The translations under genes were made by a program, and so were the position numbers. This document shows, one piece after another, positions 18,736 through 26,674 of a DNA stretch of 64,000 nucleotides. Position 1 is the first letter of the stretch, and every line of letters starts with the position of its first letter. The stretch is taken from the IMG/VR virus record IMGVR_UViG_3300047445_000457, positions 1-64,000 of that record; one strand, 5' to 3'. The notes under the pieces were generated by a model. It saw only the letters and a list, made by a program, of their open reading frames with translations, had not been told where the DNA came from and made no database searches. The stretch is from a virus.

Positions 18736-19044
18736 TCAGCTCTCCTTAATGAGTTCGTGGTCGATCTTGTCCGGGTCCGTCTCGCCGGTTGCGTGTATGC
18801 AGAACCAGACGATGCCGGTGACGGCCTCGATGTGGTGGACGGCGCCGGCGCGGATCGCCAGGCATTCCGGGCCGATGTGCTGCGTGGTTTCGCCGTCGAC
18901 GGTGACGCGGGCGATGCCGCTGGCCAGGATGCTCAGGTGATCGAAGTTGTGGCGGTGCGTGTCGGCCTGGTGCCCGGCGGGCAAGACCATCTTGCGGGCA
19001 TACTCGCGCCCGGAAAAATAGTGTTCAATCTGCAGGTCAAGCAT
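18736..19044 (-). CDS. Small cupin-domain protein
   Basis: 102 aa, one cupin barrel: first motif THRHNFDHLSIL (metal-binding His pattern), second motif GAVHHIEA. The start at 19044 overlaps the end of the hydroxylase gene by a few bases, so the pair is likely translated together. Cupins bind metals and do many jobs; the substrate cannot be read from sequence. The pairing with an iron/2-oxoglutarate hydroxylase suggests a shared modification step on a phage or host molecule (inference). Confidence 0.75.
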   Translation of the reverse strand: MLDLQIEHYFSGREYARKMVLPAGHQADTHRHNFDHLSILASGIARVTVDGETTQHIGPECLAIRAGAVHHIEAVTGIVWFCIHATGETDPDKIDHELIKES

Positions 19045-19615
19045 GTCGGAGCCCCTTGAAGCGGTCGGTCTTGATGCACACGATGAGCGCGAGCCGGTCG
19101 ACGCCTGACCCGTTGGTGACGCCATGCGGCACGCCGTTGTCGAACCAGAACAGATCCCCCGGCTGCGCCACCAGGTCGCCGTTCGGGAAGTGGAACAGCG
19201 CGCCCGGTTCGTTCTGGACGGCGACATAGAATTTCTCGTAGTAGCCGGCATGCCAGCCGCGGTCGACGTGCAGGGCGATTTCGCCGCCTGGCGGGAGCCT
19301 GGTAATCAGCACGCCGCCCAGGCGCTCGCCTTCCACGAAGGCCATCAGCGGGAACAGGATCGGCTTCAGTTCCGGCAACGCGGCGTAGGCCGGATACCAC
19401 ACTGCGTCGTGCTCGTCGTTGAAGTGCGGGCCGAGCCTGTCGATGTGGTTGTAGCGCACCCAGATGTCCGTCATGCCGGCGTGCGGCGACTGGTAGCTGT
19501 CGGCGCGCGCCCGGTGCTGCCCGAACAGGTGCGGCCTGGCCATGAGCGCGGCGCGCAGCGGCTCGACGTCGATGCCGGTGGCGATGTGCAGGAAGTGCGT
19601 CGAACCAGGATCCAT
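19037..19615 (-). CDS. Aspartyl/asparaginyl beta-hydroxylase-like 2OG-Fe(II) dioxygenase
   Basis: 192 aa. The facial triad is visible: HVD in IALHVDRGWH, the distal His in NGVPHGVTN, and a following Arg (VDRLALIVCIK) expected to bind 2-oxoglutarate. Length and the E-x-F-Y-V core fit the Asp/Asn beta-hydroxylase family. Known family members hydroxylate Asp/Asn side chains of proteins or free amino acids; the target here is unknown. It begins a minus-strand unit with the cupin gene, facing a plus-strand cassette across a 145-base gap. An enzyme like this among ejection genes is unusual. Confidence 0.8.
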   Translation of the reverse strand: MDPGSTHFLHIATGIDVEPLRAALMARPHLFGQHRARADSYQSPHAGMTDIWVRYNHIDRLGPHFNDEHDAVWYPAYAALPELKPILFPLMAFVEGERLGGVLITRLPPGGEIALHVDRGWHAGYYEKFYVAVQNEPGALFHFPNGDLVAQPGDLFWFDNGVPHGVTNGSGVDRLALIVCIKTDRFKGLRHA

Positions 19616-19691
19616 GTTTTCGGCCGGCGCCGTCTCGCTATAGTTGACGTCCTGAAATTCTAGGGCGCGCTACCATATCCAGAAATCATTT

Positions 19692-19721
19692 TTGAAATTT
19701 CCTGGCAGCCGGGTGTATCCT
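19692..19721 (+). promoter_or_regulatory. Candidate sigma70 promoter for the 19.76-21.2 kb cassette
   Basis: TTGAAA, an 18-base spacer and TATCCT lie in a short AT-rich gap between divergent genes, about 40 bases before the GTG at 19760. Both boxes deviate from consensus. Confidence 0.4.
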
Positions 19722-19759
19722 TTCGGTCCCTTGCCAATATTTACTAGGAGCAGCATCGC

Positions 19760-20434
19760 GTGAGTGAGCGAAACGGTCCCGAAAAGATGGACCCGGCGAC
19801 GCAGGCCATGGCCGACTGCATGGCCATGGTCCGGGGCGAGCATGCGGTGCCGCCGCTGACGTCGCAGGACGTGGCCCGGATCGAGAGCGAGTGGGTGGCG
19901 TCGCTGCCGGGTCCGGGCTACCTGGTGCTGTCGTCGCTGCATGTCGTGCGACGCCTGATCGACGCCGGCGCGACCGGCAGGGCCATCGAACACTTGGGTA
20001 ACGCGCTGCGCCTGATCGAGCACTACCGGCTCGGCATGACCGAGTGGCCGGATGAGGGGGGAGTCCCCGCCGCACCTAATCCCCCCGAATTCGAGGGAAT
20101 TAGGGCGCAGCCGGTGGCGGAACTGGTCGCCGCAGCCAATGCGGTGGTCGAGCGATGGCACTCGAAGGACTGGAAGCAGCCGCATACTGCGGAATTCATC
20201 GGCAGGCTGGCGGCGGCGGTCGGTGCCGTGAAGTTCCCCCGGCCCGAGCTGTACACCTGCATCGGCAAGGACGGGACCTACGCGCTGGTCGGCGGGGCCA
20301 AACCGGCCGGCGAGCTGCGCGATCTCGTGCAGGGCAAGGGCTTGACCGTCTACCGCGACGTGCTCAGCCAGGCCGTGTACGTGCGCATCGACAGCGACTT
20401 CGACCAGCGCATGGCGCGCATCGGAAATGACTGA
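19760..20434 (+). CDS. Hypothetical protein, first gene of a plus-strand moron-like cassette
   Basis: 224 aa from GTG, with AGGAG 9 bases upstream. Mixed helical composition; no membrane segment, signal or recognised motif. The C-terminal part (about 150-224: YTCIGKDGTYALVGGAKPAG) looks like a small beta domain. It opposes the surrounding late genes and has its own candidate promoter, so it may be expressed in the prophage. Function unknown. Confidence 0.65.
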   Translation: MSERNGPEKMDPATQAMADCMAMVRGEHAVPPLTSQDVARIESEWVASLPGPGYLVLSSLHVVRRLIDAGATGRAIEHLGNALRLIEHYRLGMTEWPDEGGVPAAPNPPEFEGIRAQPVAELVAAANAVVERWHSKDWKQPHTAEFIGRLAAAVGAVKFPRPELYTCIGKDGTYALVGGAKPAGELRDLVQGKGLTVYRDVLSQAVYVRIDSDFDQRMARIGND

Positions 20435-20570
20435 CCCGACCGCCCGCGCCGTCGCCTCGGTTGCCGCCTCTGCCGCCTGTGCCGCGATAGGCTGGGCACA
20501 GTCCATGATCAGTTTCATGGCCCTTGTCGGCGTCGTCCTGTCGGCCTATTTCATCTGGAAAGACGCATGA
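20427..20570 (+). CDS. Small membrane protein (47 aa)
   Basis: ATG overlaps the end of the upstream gene by 8 bases. The protein has two short hydrophobic stretches (ASVAASAACAAIGWA and MISFMALVGVVLSAYFIW) and a short charged end KDA, so it is probably an inner-membrane peptide. Its place in a separately transcribed cassette away from the lysis genes argues against a main holin role. Confidence 0.55.
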   Translation: MTDPTARAVASVAASAACAAIGWAQSMISFMALVGVVLSAYFIWKDA

Positions 20571-20703
20571 GCTTCCACGTCCCCGAACAATTCCGCGTTC
20601 GCAGCACCCAAGGATAGCCAGGCGTAGGCAACGGCCTTTTTCGTTGTTGATCGGCGGCACGCGGCAGGCTATGCTGTCCGTTTATCAATCCCGCGACCCC
20701 ACC

Positions 20704-21198
20704 ATGATGAGTCAGGCCCGTTTCCAGGCAATGTACAGCGGCATGTCCACGATCGCCAGGAAAGTGTACGACGCGGTGCCGATCGCGGCCCACTGGAACC
20801 CCGGCCAGGTCGTCGGCGAACTGTCGCGCACCGGCAGCAACATCGAATACCGCACCGTGGCCGGCTGCCTGAGCAGCCTGATCGACGCCGGCCTGGTGCA
20901 GGAGCCGGTCAAAGGCTATTTCTGCCGCGAGCCGGTGCGCGAAAAACTCCCCCCGCCGAAAAAGGACCCCATGAAACCGACCGCACCCGCGCCCGCCGTC
21001 ACCCCGGCGGCGCCCACCTCCCCGCTCGACCGCCTGGGCGCGCTGTCGGTGCGGGTCGCCGGCATGGCGCAAAGCCTGAAGGAACTGGCGTCTGACATCG
21101 GCGACGCCGCGATCGACATCGAAGCCCAGATCGAAACCAGCCAGGCCGACATGCACAAGCTCAAGCAGCTGCAGGCCATCCTCAAGAGCCTGAACTGA
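20704..21198 (+). CDS. Winged-helix-like protein with C-terminal coiled coil
   Basis: 164 aa from the ATG at 20704; an in-frame ATG at 20671 would add 11 residues and neither has a strong ribosome site. Residues 1-75 resemble a winged helix (WNPGQVVGELSRTGSNIEYR then LSSLIDAGLVQEPVKGYFCR). A Pro/Ala linker follows, then a helix with heptad-like spacing (IEAQIETSQADMHKLKQLQ). Possibly a DNA-binding regulator. It is the last gene before a strong terminator. Confidence 0.6.
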   Translation: MMSQARFQAMYSGMSTIARKVYDAVPIAAHWNPGQVVGELSRTGSNIEYRTVAGCLSSLIDAGLVQEPVKGYFCREPVREKLPPPKKDPMKPTAPAPAVTPAAPTSPLDRLGALSVRVAGMAQSLKELASDIGDAAIDIEAQIETSQADMHKLKQLQAILKSLN

Positions 21199-21289
21199 GC
21201 GCGGCCGGCGCATTCCCGTCGTTGACAATCCGGCATGCTTGCCGGACACTGGACCCGTCTCTTTCAGACATCCCTAGTTTTGGACTTCG

Positions 21290-21320
21290 GCCCGGCGCTT
21301 CATCGCGCCGGGCTTTTTTT
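21290..21320 (+). terminator. Rho-independent terminator
   Basis: Perfect 9-bp stem GCCCGGCGC/GCGCCGGGC, 6-base loop, then seven T. It closes the plus-strand cassette ending at 21198 and abuts the end of the minus-strand gene at 21319. Confidence 0.9.
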
Positions 21321-21903
21321 ATCCTGCCACCGGCACCACCAGCATCCCCCACAGCCCCAGCGCATAGCTGCCGCCCATGTCGTTACCCATGTGCAGCGTC
21401 AGCGCATAGGTCCCGGCCTCGAGGCGGAAGCCGTTTGAGGCCACATGCGTGCGGGTGTAGCCGCCGCGCGTGGTGTCACTCTGGGACAGCAGCACGACCC
21501 CGCTGCCGTTGTGGATCTCGGCACGGGTGCCGCCCGTCCTGATGCCGCTGGAGGTCCAGTTCACCGTCGCCTGAAAGCTGGTCGCGCGGTCGAGCACCAG
21601 GTTGATGGTGGCGAGCGGGCCGGACAGCGTGCCAAGCCCGAACGTGCCGCCGCCGGACCCTTTCACGTAGCGGGCGAGCATCCGCGGCGCGGCGCCCTGC
21701 TCGCCCACCGCACCCAGGCGCACGACTTCGAGCGCCTGGCGCGTGGTGATGAAGGCGTCGTCGCCGCTGCCCGCCAGGTTGTTGCGGACGTTGTGGGTAT
21801 CCACCAGCGCGCGCAGCACGTCGCGCACCTTGCCGTCCCCGATCGCGGCGAGTGACGCGAGCGGGATACCCGGAATGACTTTGCCGGCCTGGTCGGTCAT
21901 CAC
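21319..21903 (-). CDS. Hypothetical tail-associated protein
   Basis: 194 aa; ATGA overlap with the large tail gene upstream. The N-terminus is helical (VRDVLRALVDTHNVRNN) and the rest is Gly/Thr-rich beta (FQATVNWTSSGIRTGGT, YALTLHMGNDMGGSYAL). The C-terminal half resembles the beta-sandwich segment of its upstream neighbour (FQLSFGNDWTQGWWYLGQW there, YALTLHMGNDMGG here), so the two may share a fold. Likely a tail tip or fibre component (inference). Confidence 0.65.
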   Translation of the reverse strand: MMTDQAGKVIPGIPLASLAAIGDGKVRDVLRALVDTHNVRNNLAGSGDDAFITTRQALEVVRLGAVGEQGAAPRMLARYVKGSGGGTFGLGTLSGPLATINLVLDRATSFQATVNWTSSGIRTGGTRAEIHNGSGVVLLSQSDTTRGGYTRTHVASNGFRLEAGTYALTLHMGNDMGGSYALGLWGMLVVPVAG

Positions 21904-23975
21904 ATCGCCTTCAGGTCAGTCGTGGTTTCGGCCACGCGCAGCTCGCGGAACACGCCGGTGCCGTGGATCGCCACCTGCCAGCGGTCGGACAGGAAGCCGG
22001 ACGGCAGGCGGAAAGTCACGTTCCCATCCAGCCCGGCCTGCGTGTGGCGCAGCACGCCATCGGCGTAGAAATCCACGGTCCAGCTACCGCTGCACACGGC
22101 CTGCGCCACGCTGAAATTGCAGGGGCGTAGCATGATGAAGGTGCGGCTGATCCAGTTGGCCGTCAGCAGCGGCCCGCCCGCCACGCGCACCAGGCTCGAC
22201 CCGTTAACAACGAAACACTGGTCGGCCACCGGCGACACGAACGAGCATTGCGCGCGCAGGTTCGGCAACTCCGTCATCGCGCCGCGCGCTTCGTCCAGCC
22301 CGAGCATGAAGGGCGTAAAGGCGTCCTCCGCCGAATACACGATCAGGCGCCCGTCCCAGACCGCGAAGCGCATGCTGGCCAGCCCTGCCCCGTACTTGGC
22401 GCGCCACACGTCGCGCGTAAAATAAATCTCGGACATGGCCATGGACGGCAGGCCACCGTCGAAGGCCACGATCCCGTCATGCGAGGCGTACACGATCTGC
22501 CCGCCCAGGTCCGCCAGCGCCCACTTCGACGCGCCGGCCTGCTGCGTATTCAGTACGCTGTAGGTCATCGAGTCGGGCGACACGCCGGCCACCACGTAGG
22601 GTTTTCCGGTCGTCGTCACCAGCGCGGAGGCGCCGACCGCGATGGCGCCGACCACGTTGTAGTCGCCAAAGGTCAGCCGGTACTGCGGTGGCCACGACCA
22701 CGGCTTGTAGGCGTCCGAAAAGTGCATTTCATTGCCCTTCCAGGCCATCAAAATACCGTTCGGGAGCTGTAGCAGGCCGACCAGGGCCGGATCCGGCGGG
22801 TAGTAGTTCATCGACGCCAGCGCCTCGTTCAACTCCGCCGCCTGCACGTCGTCGTGGAAGGTCACGGTCCCGGCCCCGACACCCAACACGTCGATCTTGC
22901 CGACATAAAAATACTCGGCAATGCTCGAACTGTCCGGCGTGCGGTAAATCCGCACTTCCTTGAGCGGCGCGTAGTCGTCCGCCGGCGGCGCGTAGGGCAC
23001 GCTGACGTCGACCGCGCCGAGCGGAAAGGTGAACATGGCGGGCGGCGACGGCGGGCCTTCCTCGCCGTAGGTATTCACCTGGGTCCAGACATAGGCGCGC
23101 GTCACGTCCGGCGGCGGATCCGCTGCCGGCAGGGTTTCGCCCTCGACCTGGACCGGGATCAGGGTGATCGACCACTGCCCCAGATACCACCAGCCCTGGG
23201 TCCAGTCGTTGCCGAAGCTGAGCTGAAAGACATGCTCGCCGGCGTCCAGCGTCACGGCGCCGGTGGCGGCGCGCGACTCGTTGTACCCGGCCAGGCCGGA
23301 CGCCGACTGCGCGAGCATCACGGCGCCGTCCGCCGTCACCTCGACGCGCACATTGAAATTGTCGCCCGGATTGAACGACAGCGATTCCCAGGCCACCAGC
23401 ACGGCCACGCTGCCGGCTACGGGCAGGGTGATGTGCGCCGCAGCGACCATCGGCCCCATGCCGGCGCCGGCGTGGTATTCAAAGCCGCTGCTGTTTGTGC
23501 TCTGGGTGCCGTGCATGTAGACCGGCAGCACGCCGGCGTTGGTCGCCGCGCTCGCCGTGCCCGCGGTGCCGCCCGAGCTGGAAAGCGCGATCGACGGCGC
23601 GGCGGCGGGGCGCGGCACGCCCACGCGGTAGCTGCTTGGCGGCGGGCCACCTGCAGCGCTCATGCTATTGCGTGACGCGACACGGAAATCCGTGGTCGTG
23701 GTGTAGTACAGCCGGTTGAACAGGTCGTTCGCCATGGGCGAGCGCACCGCATTGACGTCGGTTGGCCAGGAATAGAACAGGGTGCCGTCGTCGGTGTAGA
23801 TGCTGGCCGCGCTCGCGCCCAAGGCATGTTCCGGCACGTCGGCCGCCGCGCTGCGCAGCTCGCCATAGGCGAAATCGCAGTTGTTCGCGGTCGTCGCGTT
23901 GACCGGCGGCAGCAGCGTGTCCGGCACGCGCGGCAACAGGCCGGCGAAGCGGGCGAGTTTAATACCATTTGGCAT
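21900..23975 (-). CDS. Large tail protein, beta-propeller-like
   Basis: 691 aa. Beta-rich throughout, with an inserted jelly-roll-like region (about 130-290, SGFEYHAGAGMGPMV to WWYLGQWSITLIP) and blade-like repeats (LPNGILMAWKGNEMHFSD, GGQIVYASHDGIVAFDGG, WDGRLIVYSAEDAF) as in podovirus tail-stabilising or hub proteins of the P22 gp10 / T7 gp12 type. No enzymatic motif is seen. It is separated from the other tail genes by the lysis block and a plus-strand cassette. The exact tail role is uncertain. Confidence 0.7.
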   Translation of the reverse strand: MPNGIKLARFAGLLPRVPDTLLPPVNATTANNCDFAYGELRSAAADVPEHALGASAASIYTDDGTLFYSWPTDVNAVRSPMANDLFNRLYYTTTTDFRVASRNSMSAAGGPPPSSYRVGVPRPAAAPSIALSSSGGTAGTASAATNAGVLPVYMHGTQSTNSSGFEYHAGAGMGPMVAAAHITLPVAGSVAVLVAWESLSFNPGDNFNVRVEVTADGAVMLAQSASGLAGYNESRAATGAVTLDAGEHVFQLSFGNDWTQGWWYLGQWSITLIPVQVEGETLPAADPPPDVTRAYVWTQVNTYGEEGPPSPPAMFTFPLGAVDVSVPYAPPADDYAPLKEVRIYRTPDSSSIAEYFYVGKIDVLGVGAGTVTFHDDVQAAELNEALASMNYYPPDPALVGLLQLPNGILMAWKGNEMHFSDAYKPWSWPPQYRLTFGDYNVVGAIAVGASALVTTTGKPYVVAGVSPDSMTYSVLNTQQAGASKWALADLGGQIVYASHDGIVAFDGGLPSMAMSEIYFTRDVWRAKYGAGLASMRFAVWDGRLIVYSAEDAFTPFMLGLDEARGAMTELPNLRAQCSFVSPVADQCFVVNGSSLVRVAGGPLLTANWISRTFIMLRPCNFSVAQAVCSGSWTVDFYADGVLRHTQAGLDGNVTFRLPSGFLSDRWQVAIHGTGVFRELRVAETTTDLKAM

Positions 23976-24024
23976 GGCTGAGATCCAATGCTAGGATTCC
24001 GGTTCAGTGAAATCGGGTGTTGGC

Positions 24025-24327
24025 ATGACGGAATTGGCTATAGATGAGGTGCGCGGCTGGGTGGATCAGCCAGGCGTTACGGATGTGCAGCAGAAGGGTG
24101 ATGCCGGGTTTGTCTGCATCAACCGCTTGATGTACACCCACGCCATCCTGGCGGACCTGACCCACTTGGGGTACGGGGATCGCTGGTGTTACAAGGACTA
24201 CGACGCGGCCAGGGCGGCGCTGGATGCCTGGGACGGCCAGGACGGCACCGAACCGAGCGGCTGGCACCGCCACCCCAACAGCGGAAGGCGCCGCGACGAG
24301 AACGGCCACGAAACCGTGGCGTTTTGA
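24025..24327 (+). CDS. Small hypothetical protein, paralogue of its downstream neighbour
   Basis: 100 aa from the ATG at 24025 (an in-frame GTG at 24007 would add 6). Shares DVQxKGxAG, INRLMY and AAxxALxAWDG with the next gene, so the two are a diverged tandem duplication. Transcribed against the late operon. No known domain recognised; it may be a prophage-expressed moron. Confidence 0.65.
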   Translation: MTELAIDEVRGWVDQPGVTDVQQKGDAGFVCINRLMYTHAILADLTHLGYGDRWCYKDYDAARAALDAWDGQDGTEPSGWHRHPNSGRRRDENGHETVAF

Positions 24328-24345
24328 TAACTACTGATAAGACAC

Positions 24346-24594
24346 ATGACGACGACGAATGAAGACGATTTGCACGCCAAGCTGACCCGCCAGGGCTATC
24401 TCGACGTACAGAACAAAGGTGAGGCTGGCGTGGCCGGGATCACCCGGCTTATGTATGGGTGCGCAGTGGTTGGCGGCCTGGACTCGCGCGGCGCCTATCT
24501 GGTCCGCAGGAATTACCCGAACTACGATATAGCGAAGGCCGCGCTGGAGGCCTGGGACGGCACTGGCCAACCGCGTCCAGCGATCGCGGCCTAG
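24346..24594 (+). CDS. Small hypothetical protein, paralogue of its upstream neighbour
   Basis: 82 aa. GYLDVQNKGEAGVAGITRL and AKAALEAWDG match the preceding gene's core at conserved spacing. It ends head-on against the 61-aa minus-strand gene with a 4-base overlap. Function unknown. Confidence 0.65.
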   Translation: MTTTNEDDLHAKLTRQGYLDVQNKGEAGVAGITRLMYGCAVVGGLDSRGAYLVRRNYPNYDIAKAALEAWDGTGQPRPAIAA

Positions 24595-24776
24595 TAATCC
24601 TCCAGAAACTCCCCCGGCGGGGTCTGCCATCCGTTGCGCCAGGCCCGCCACTCTCCCGCCTCTTCCTCCTTGTCATACGGGTTTCCGCCCGTATGAGCCG
24701 GGTCCGTGCGCGCGTCGCGGCCCTCATTCCACACGCGCAAATAGGTCTCGGCGTCGATCAGGCGCGGTACAGGCAT
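24591..24776 (-). CDS. Small Rmf/CrpP-like protein
   Basis: 61 aa; AGGGATATTCC precedes the ATG. The pattern NEGRDA...GGNPYDKEE...WRAWRNGW resembles the compact family of ribosome modulation factor and its phage/plasmid relatives (CrpP), which share EGxxA, NPY and W-xxGW signatures. If so, it may bind ribosomes or nucleic acid; this is similarity by eye. Placed just downstream of the spanins. Confidence 0.55.
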   Translation of the reverse strand: MPVPRLIDAETYLRVWNEGRDARTDPAHTGGNPYDKEEEAGEWRAWRNGWQTPPGEFLEDY

Positions 24777-24851
24777 GGAATATCCCTAATTGAGTACATT
24801 CAACGAAATGAGGCAACAGTCAACGTAGCACCGAGGTGCAGCACACGCACG

Positions 24852-25409
24852 CTAGGGATTGACCGCCTTCGCCGCGGCGTCATACGCCACGATGCAGGCA
24901 TTCAGCCGCACTATGGCGTTGTCGCCGGTTCCAGTGAGTTCGACAAGGCGGCCGGCAGCCTGCGGGTCAAGTTCGGCTGCAGCGGCGGGTTGCGGATCCA
25001 GTCCGGCAGCGGCGCCACCTTCACCCTGGACGGCTGGATGACTTCCGGGGCAGATGGCGGCGACTGGCAGCCGCACACGGCGGGCAGCAAGATCAGACTG
25101 CAAAGCAGCGTTGTGGCGTTGTTGCTCATGTAAATCCCTTTCACGGTCCGCAAGGGTGGCCAGCGCCGCATCGAGCGCGGTCTGTCGTTCCGCCACCTGG
25201 CTGTTGGCGAGTGTCACCGCCTTGTAGGCGGCGCGTTCGCGGGCGGCATCGGCCAGCGCATGCTTGGCGTCGGCCTGCGCCCTGCCCTGTTCAACCAGGT
25301 GATGCTGGTACGCGAGCAGCCCGCCAATGACCGCGGCAGCGGCGGCGGCGGCGGCGATCCACCTGGCCTCGGGCGGGATCAGGCCCGCCAGCAGCTCACT
25401 CGCGTTCAT
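24852..25409 (-). CDS. Rz-like i-spanin
   Basis: 185 aa. One N-terminal membrane helix (about 17-33, WIAAAAAAAAVIGGLLAY) anchors it in the inner membrane, followed by a long periplasmic coiled coil (about 40-105, ERQTALDAALATLADRERD) and an Ala/Pro-rich end. The o-spanin gene is nested in another frame within it, as in lambda Rz/Rz1. It follows endolysin, holin and a 34-aa membrane peptide. Known role: fuses inner and outer membranes in the last lysis step. Confidence 0.85.
   Translation of the reverse strand: MNASELLAGLIPPEARWIAAAAAAAAVIGGLLAYQHHLVEQGRAQADAKHALADAARERAAYKAVTLANSQVAERQTALDAALATLADRERDLHEQQRHNAALQSDLAARRVRLPVAAICPGSHPAVQGEGGAAAGLDPQPAAAAELDPQAAGRLVELTGTGDNAIVRLNACIVAYDAAAKAVNP
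24911..25129 (-). CDS. Rz1-like o-spanin lipoprotein, nested in the i-spanin gene
   Basis: 72 aa, entirely inside the i-spanin gene in another frame; AAGGGATTTAC precedes the ATG. Signal peptide LLCSLILLPAV then lipobox VCGC, with Cys 21 as the likely lipidated residue. The mature part is short and Pro-rich (SPPSAPEVIQPS, NPPLQP), typical of Rz1. It would sit in the outer membrane and pair with the i-spanin. Confidence 0.85.
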   Translation of the reverse strand: MSNNATTLLCSLILLPAVCGCQSPPSAPEVIQPSRVKVAPLPDWIRNPPLQPNLTRRLPAALSNSLEPATTP

Positions 25410-25500
25410 CGGGATGCCCCAGCGGCGAGTAGGCGAGATCCCAGGCCGCCCACGCCACGACGATGAAGGACAGGACGGCAAAACCCAGCAGGTAGATCAT
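25396..25500 (-). CDS. 34-aa single-pass membrane peptide of the lysis block
   Basis: GGAGG stands 6 bases before the ATG. The protein has one membrane helix (YLLGFAVLSFIVVAWAAW) and a short charged tail ending DERE. It lies between holin and i-spanin and overlaps the i-spanin start by 14 bases. It could be an accessory holin, an antiholin or a lysis regulator; sequence alone does not decide. Confidence 0.6.
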   Translation of the reverse strand: MIYLLGFAVLSFIVVAWAAWDLAYSPLGHPDERE

Positions 25501-25527
25501 GATTACCTCCGTGCGGTCGAAAGCGGT

Positions 25528-25749
25528 TTATTTGTCGGCCAGGCTGGTCGAGGTGCGGAAGCGGAGCACGATGTTGACCACCACCACTGCCAAACCGATG
25601 GTTCTGTAGGTGGATGGCGATAAATAGTCGGTTAGTTGCGGAAGGCTGTCGCGTGCGTACTCGGCCAGCGGCAGCGCGGCCAGCATCAGGCCGTTGAACC
25701 AGATCACGGCGGACTTGCGCATGCCGCGCAATTTCTGTTGCAGCTTCAT
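25528..25749 (-). CDS. Holin-like protein
   Basis: 73 aa from an ATG that overlaps the endolysin stop (ATGA). Basic N-terminus (KLQQKLRGMRK), two hydrophobic segments (SAVIWFNGLMLAALPLAEY and TIGLAVVVVNIVLRF) and a short polar tail: a small two-helix holin layout. Holins form inner-membrane lesions that release the endolysin. Assigned from topology plus position. Confidence 0.7.
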   Translation of the reverse strand: MKLQQKLRGMRKSAVIWFNGLMLAALPLAEYARDSLPQLTDYLSPSTYRTIGLAVVVVNIVLRFRTSTSLADK

Positions 25750-26210
25750 GCCACGGTTCCCCCTGCACGCTGGTAGGCGGCCACCAGGTCCGCCATCTTG
25801 TTTTCGCGCTGCCTGTAGCCCGCGCCAGGCAGCGAGGCCCAGCGGCTGCGGCATTTCGTGATCGCGTCCTGGATCCGGCCGGCGCCCACGTCGTCATAGG
25901 CATGGCATTCGCGGATCAGCTGGATCGCCCACTGGTCCTGGGCATCCTTGCCGAAGTCGGGCAAGTGGAGCTGGTCGCGGTAGTGCTCCCAATAGCGGCC
26001 CATGAACTGGTAGCGGCCGGCAGCGTCCGAGTCGAGCGCGTCGCAGCGGCGGCGCGGGTGTTCGGCGTAGCCGTCGAACAGGATCGGCCTGGCGGGGGTC
26101 GAGCCAACGCACACGTCGTAGCCGTTGTCGCTGGCGTTCAGGAGCCGCGGGCCGAGCTCGGACCACGCGAGCATGTCGAGGAAGGCTTTGATGTTGGACA
26201 GGCGATTCAT
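25746..26210 (-). CDS. Lambda R-type endolysin (GH104 lytic transglycosylase)
   Basis: 154 aa, near the length of lambda R. Matching signatures: FLDMLAWSELG, where the Glu aligns with the catalytic Glu of lambda R (DMIAWSEG); GYDVCVGST; the YAEHPRRR segment; and AAGRYQFMGRYWEHYRDQL. No signal peptide, so export needs the adjacent holin. The enzyme cleaves peptidoglycan between MurNAc and GlcNAc with anhydro-sugar formation. The start lies 1 base after the stop of the upstream membrane protein. Confidence 0.88.
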   Translation of the reverse strand: MNRLSNIKAFLDMLAWSELGPRLLNASDNGYDVCVGSTPARPILFDGYAEHPRRRCDALDSDAAGRYQFMGRYWEHYRDQLHLPDFGKDAQDQWAIQLIRECHAYDDVGAGRIQDAITKCRSRWASLPGAGYRQRENKMADLVAAYQRAGGTVA

Positions 26211-26211
26211 G

Positions 26212-26649
26212 TCAGTCCGCCTTCAAGCCACGCGCGGTTGCCCACAGCCCGAGCACGGCGCTGATGAAGCCGATGATCCAGGTCAGCGGTTTCAGGACCT
26301 TGCCGGTCGCTTCAATCGTCTTCATCGCGCCGCCCCAACTCGTCATCAACTCCACGATGCCGGCGGTGGATTCCTCCAGGCGCTTGGTCGCCGCCGCCTG
26401 CAGGTCGATCTTCGCCTCGATGTTGTCCATGCGGGAGGCCTGCGCGGCGAAGCGTTCGCCGGCGTACTCCCGCAAGACGCCGGCAATCTTGAGTTCAATC
26501 GCGGCGCTCAACCTGTTGTCGCCGTTGATCAGCTCGGCAACCTGGGCCACGGTCGGCGCACAGCGCTTGGTGCAGTCGATGTCGGCGCACAGCATCGCAC
26601 CGTCCGGGTCCGGCTTCGGCTGCAACTTGATGGGTTGGGAATTCGGCAT
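26212..26649 (-). CDS. Coiled-coil protein with C-terminal membrane helix, possible holin or antiholin
   Basis: 145 aa; AGGAGCCACG before the ATG. Short Cys-containing N-terminus (CADIDCTKRC), a helical middle with heptad-like pattern (MDNIEAKIDLQAAATKRLEE), and one hydrophobic segment at the end (LTWIIGFISAVLGLWATA). First gene of the lysis block, immediately before the endolysin. One terminal helix does not decide between holin, antiholin and a structural anchor. Confidence 0.55.
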   Translation of the reverse strand: MPNSQPIKLQPKPDPDGAMLCADIDCTKRCAPTVAQVAELINGDNRLSAAIELKIAGVLREYAGERFAAQASRMDNIEAKIDLQAAATKRLEESTAGIVELMTSWGGAMKTIEATGKVLKPLTWIIGFISAVLGLWATARGLKAD

Positions 26650-26674
26650 CGTGGCTCCTGTAGGGATGGCGCGG

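Noticed and set aside
20610-20660. Possible terminator CAACGGCCTTTTTCGTTG
   Set aside because: The stem is only five base pairs and the T-run sits in the loop, so it is not a credible terminator.
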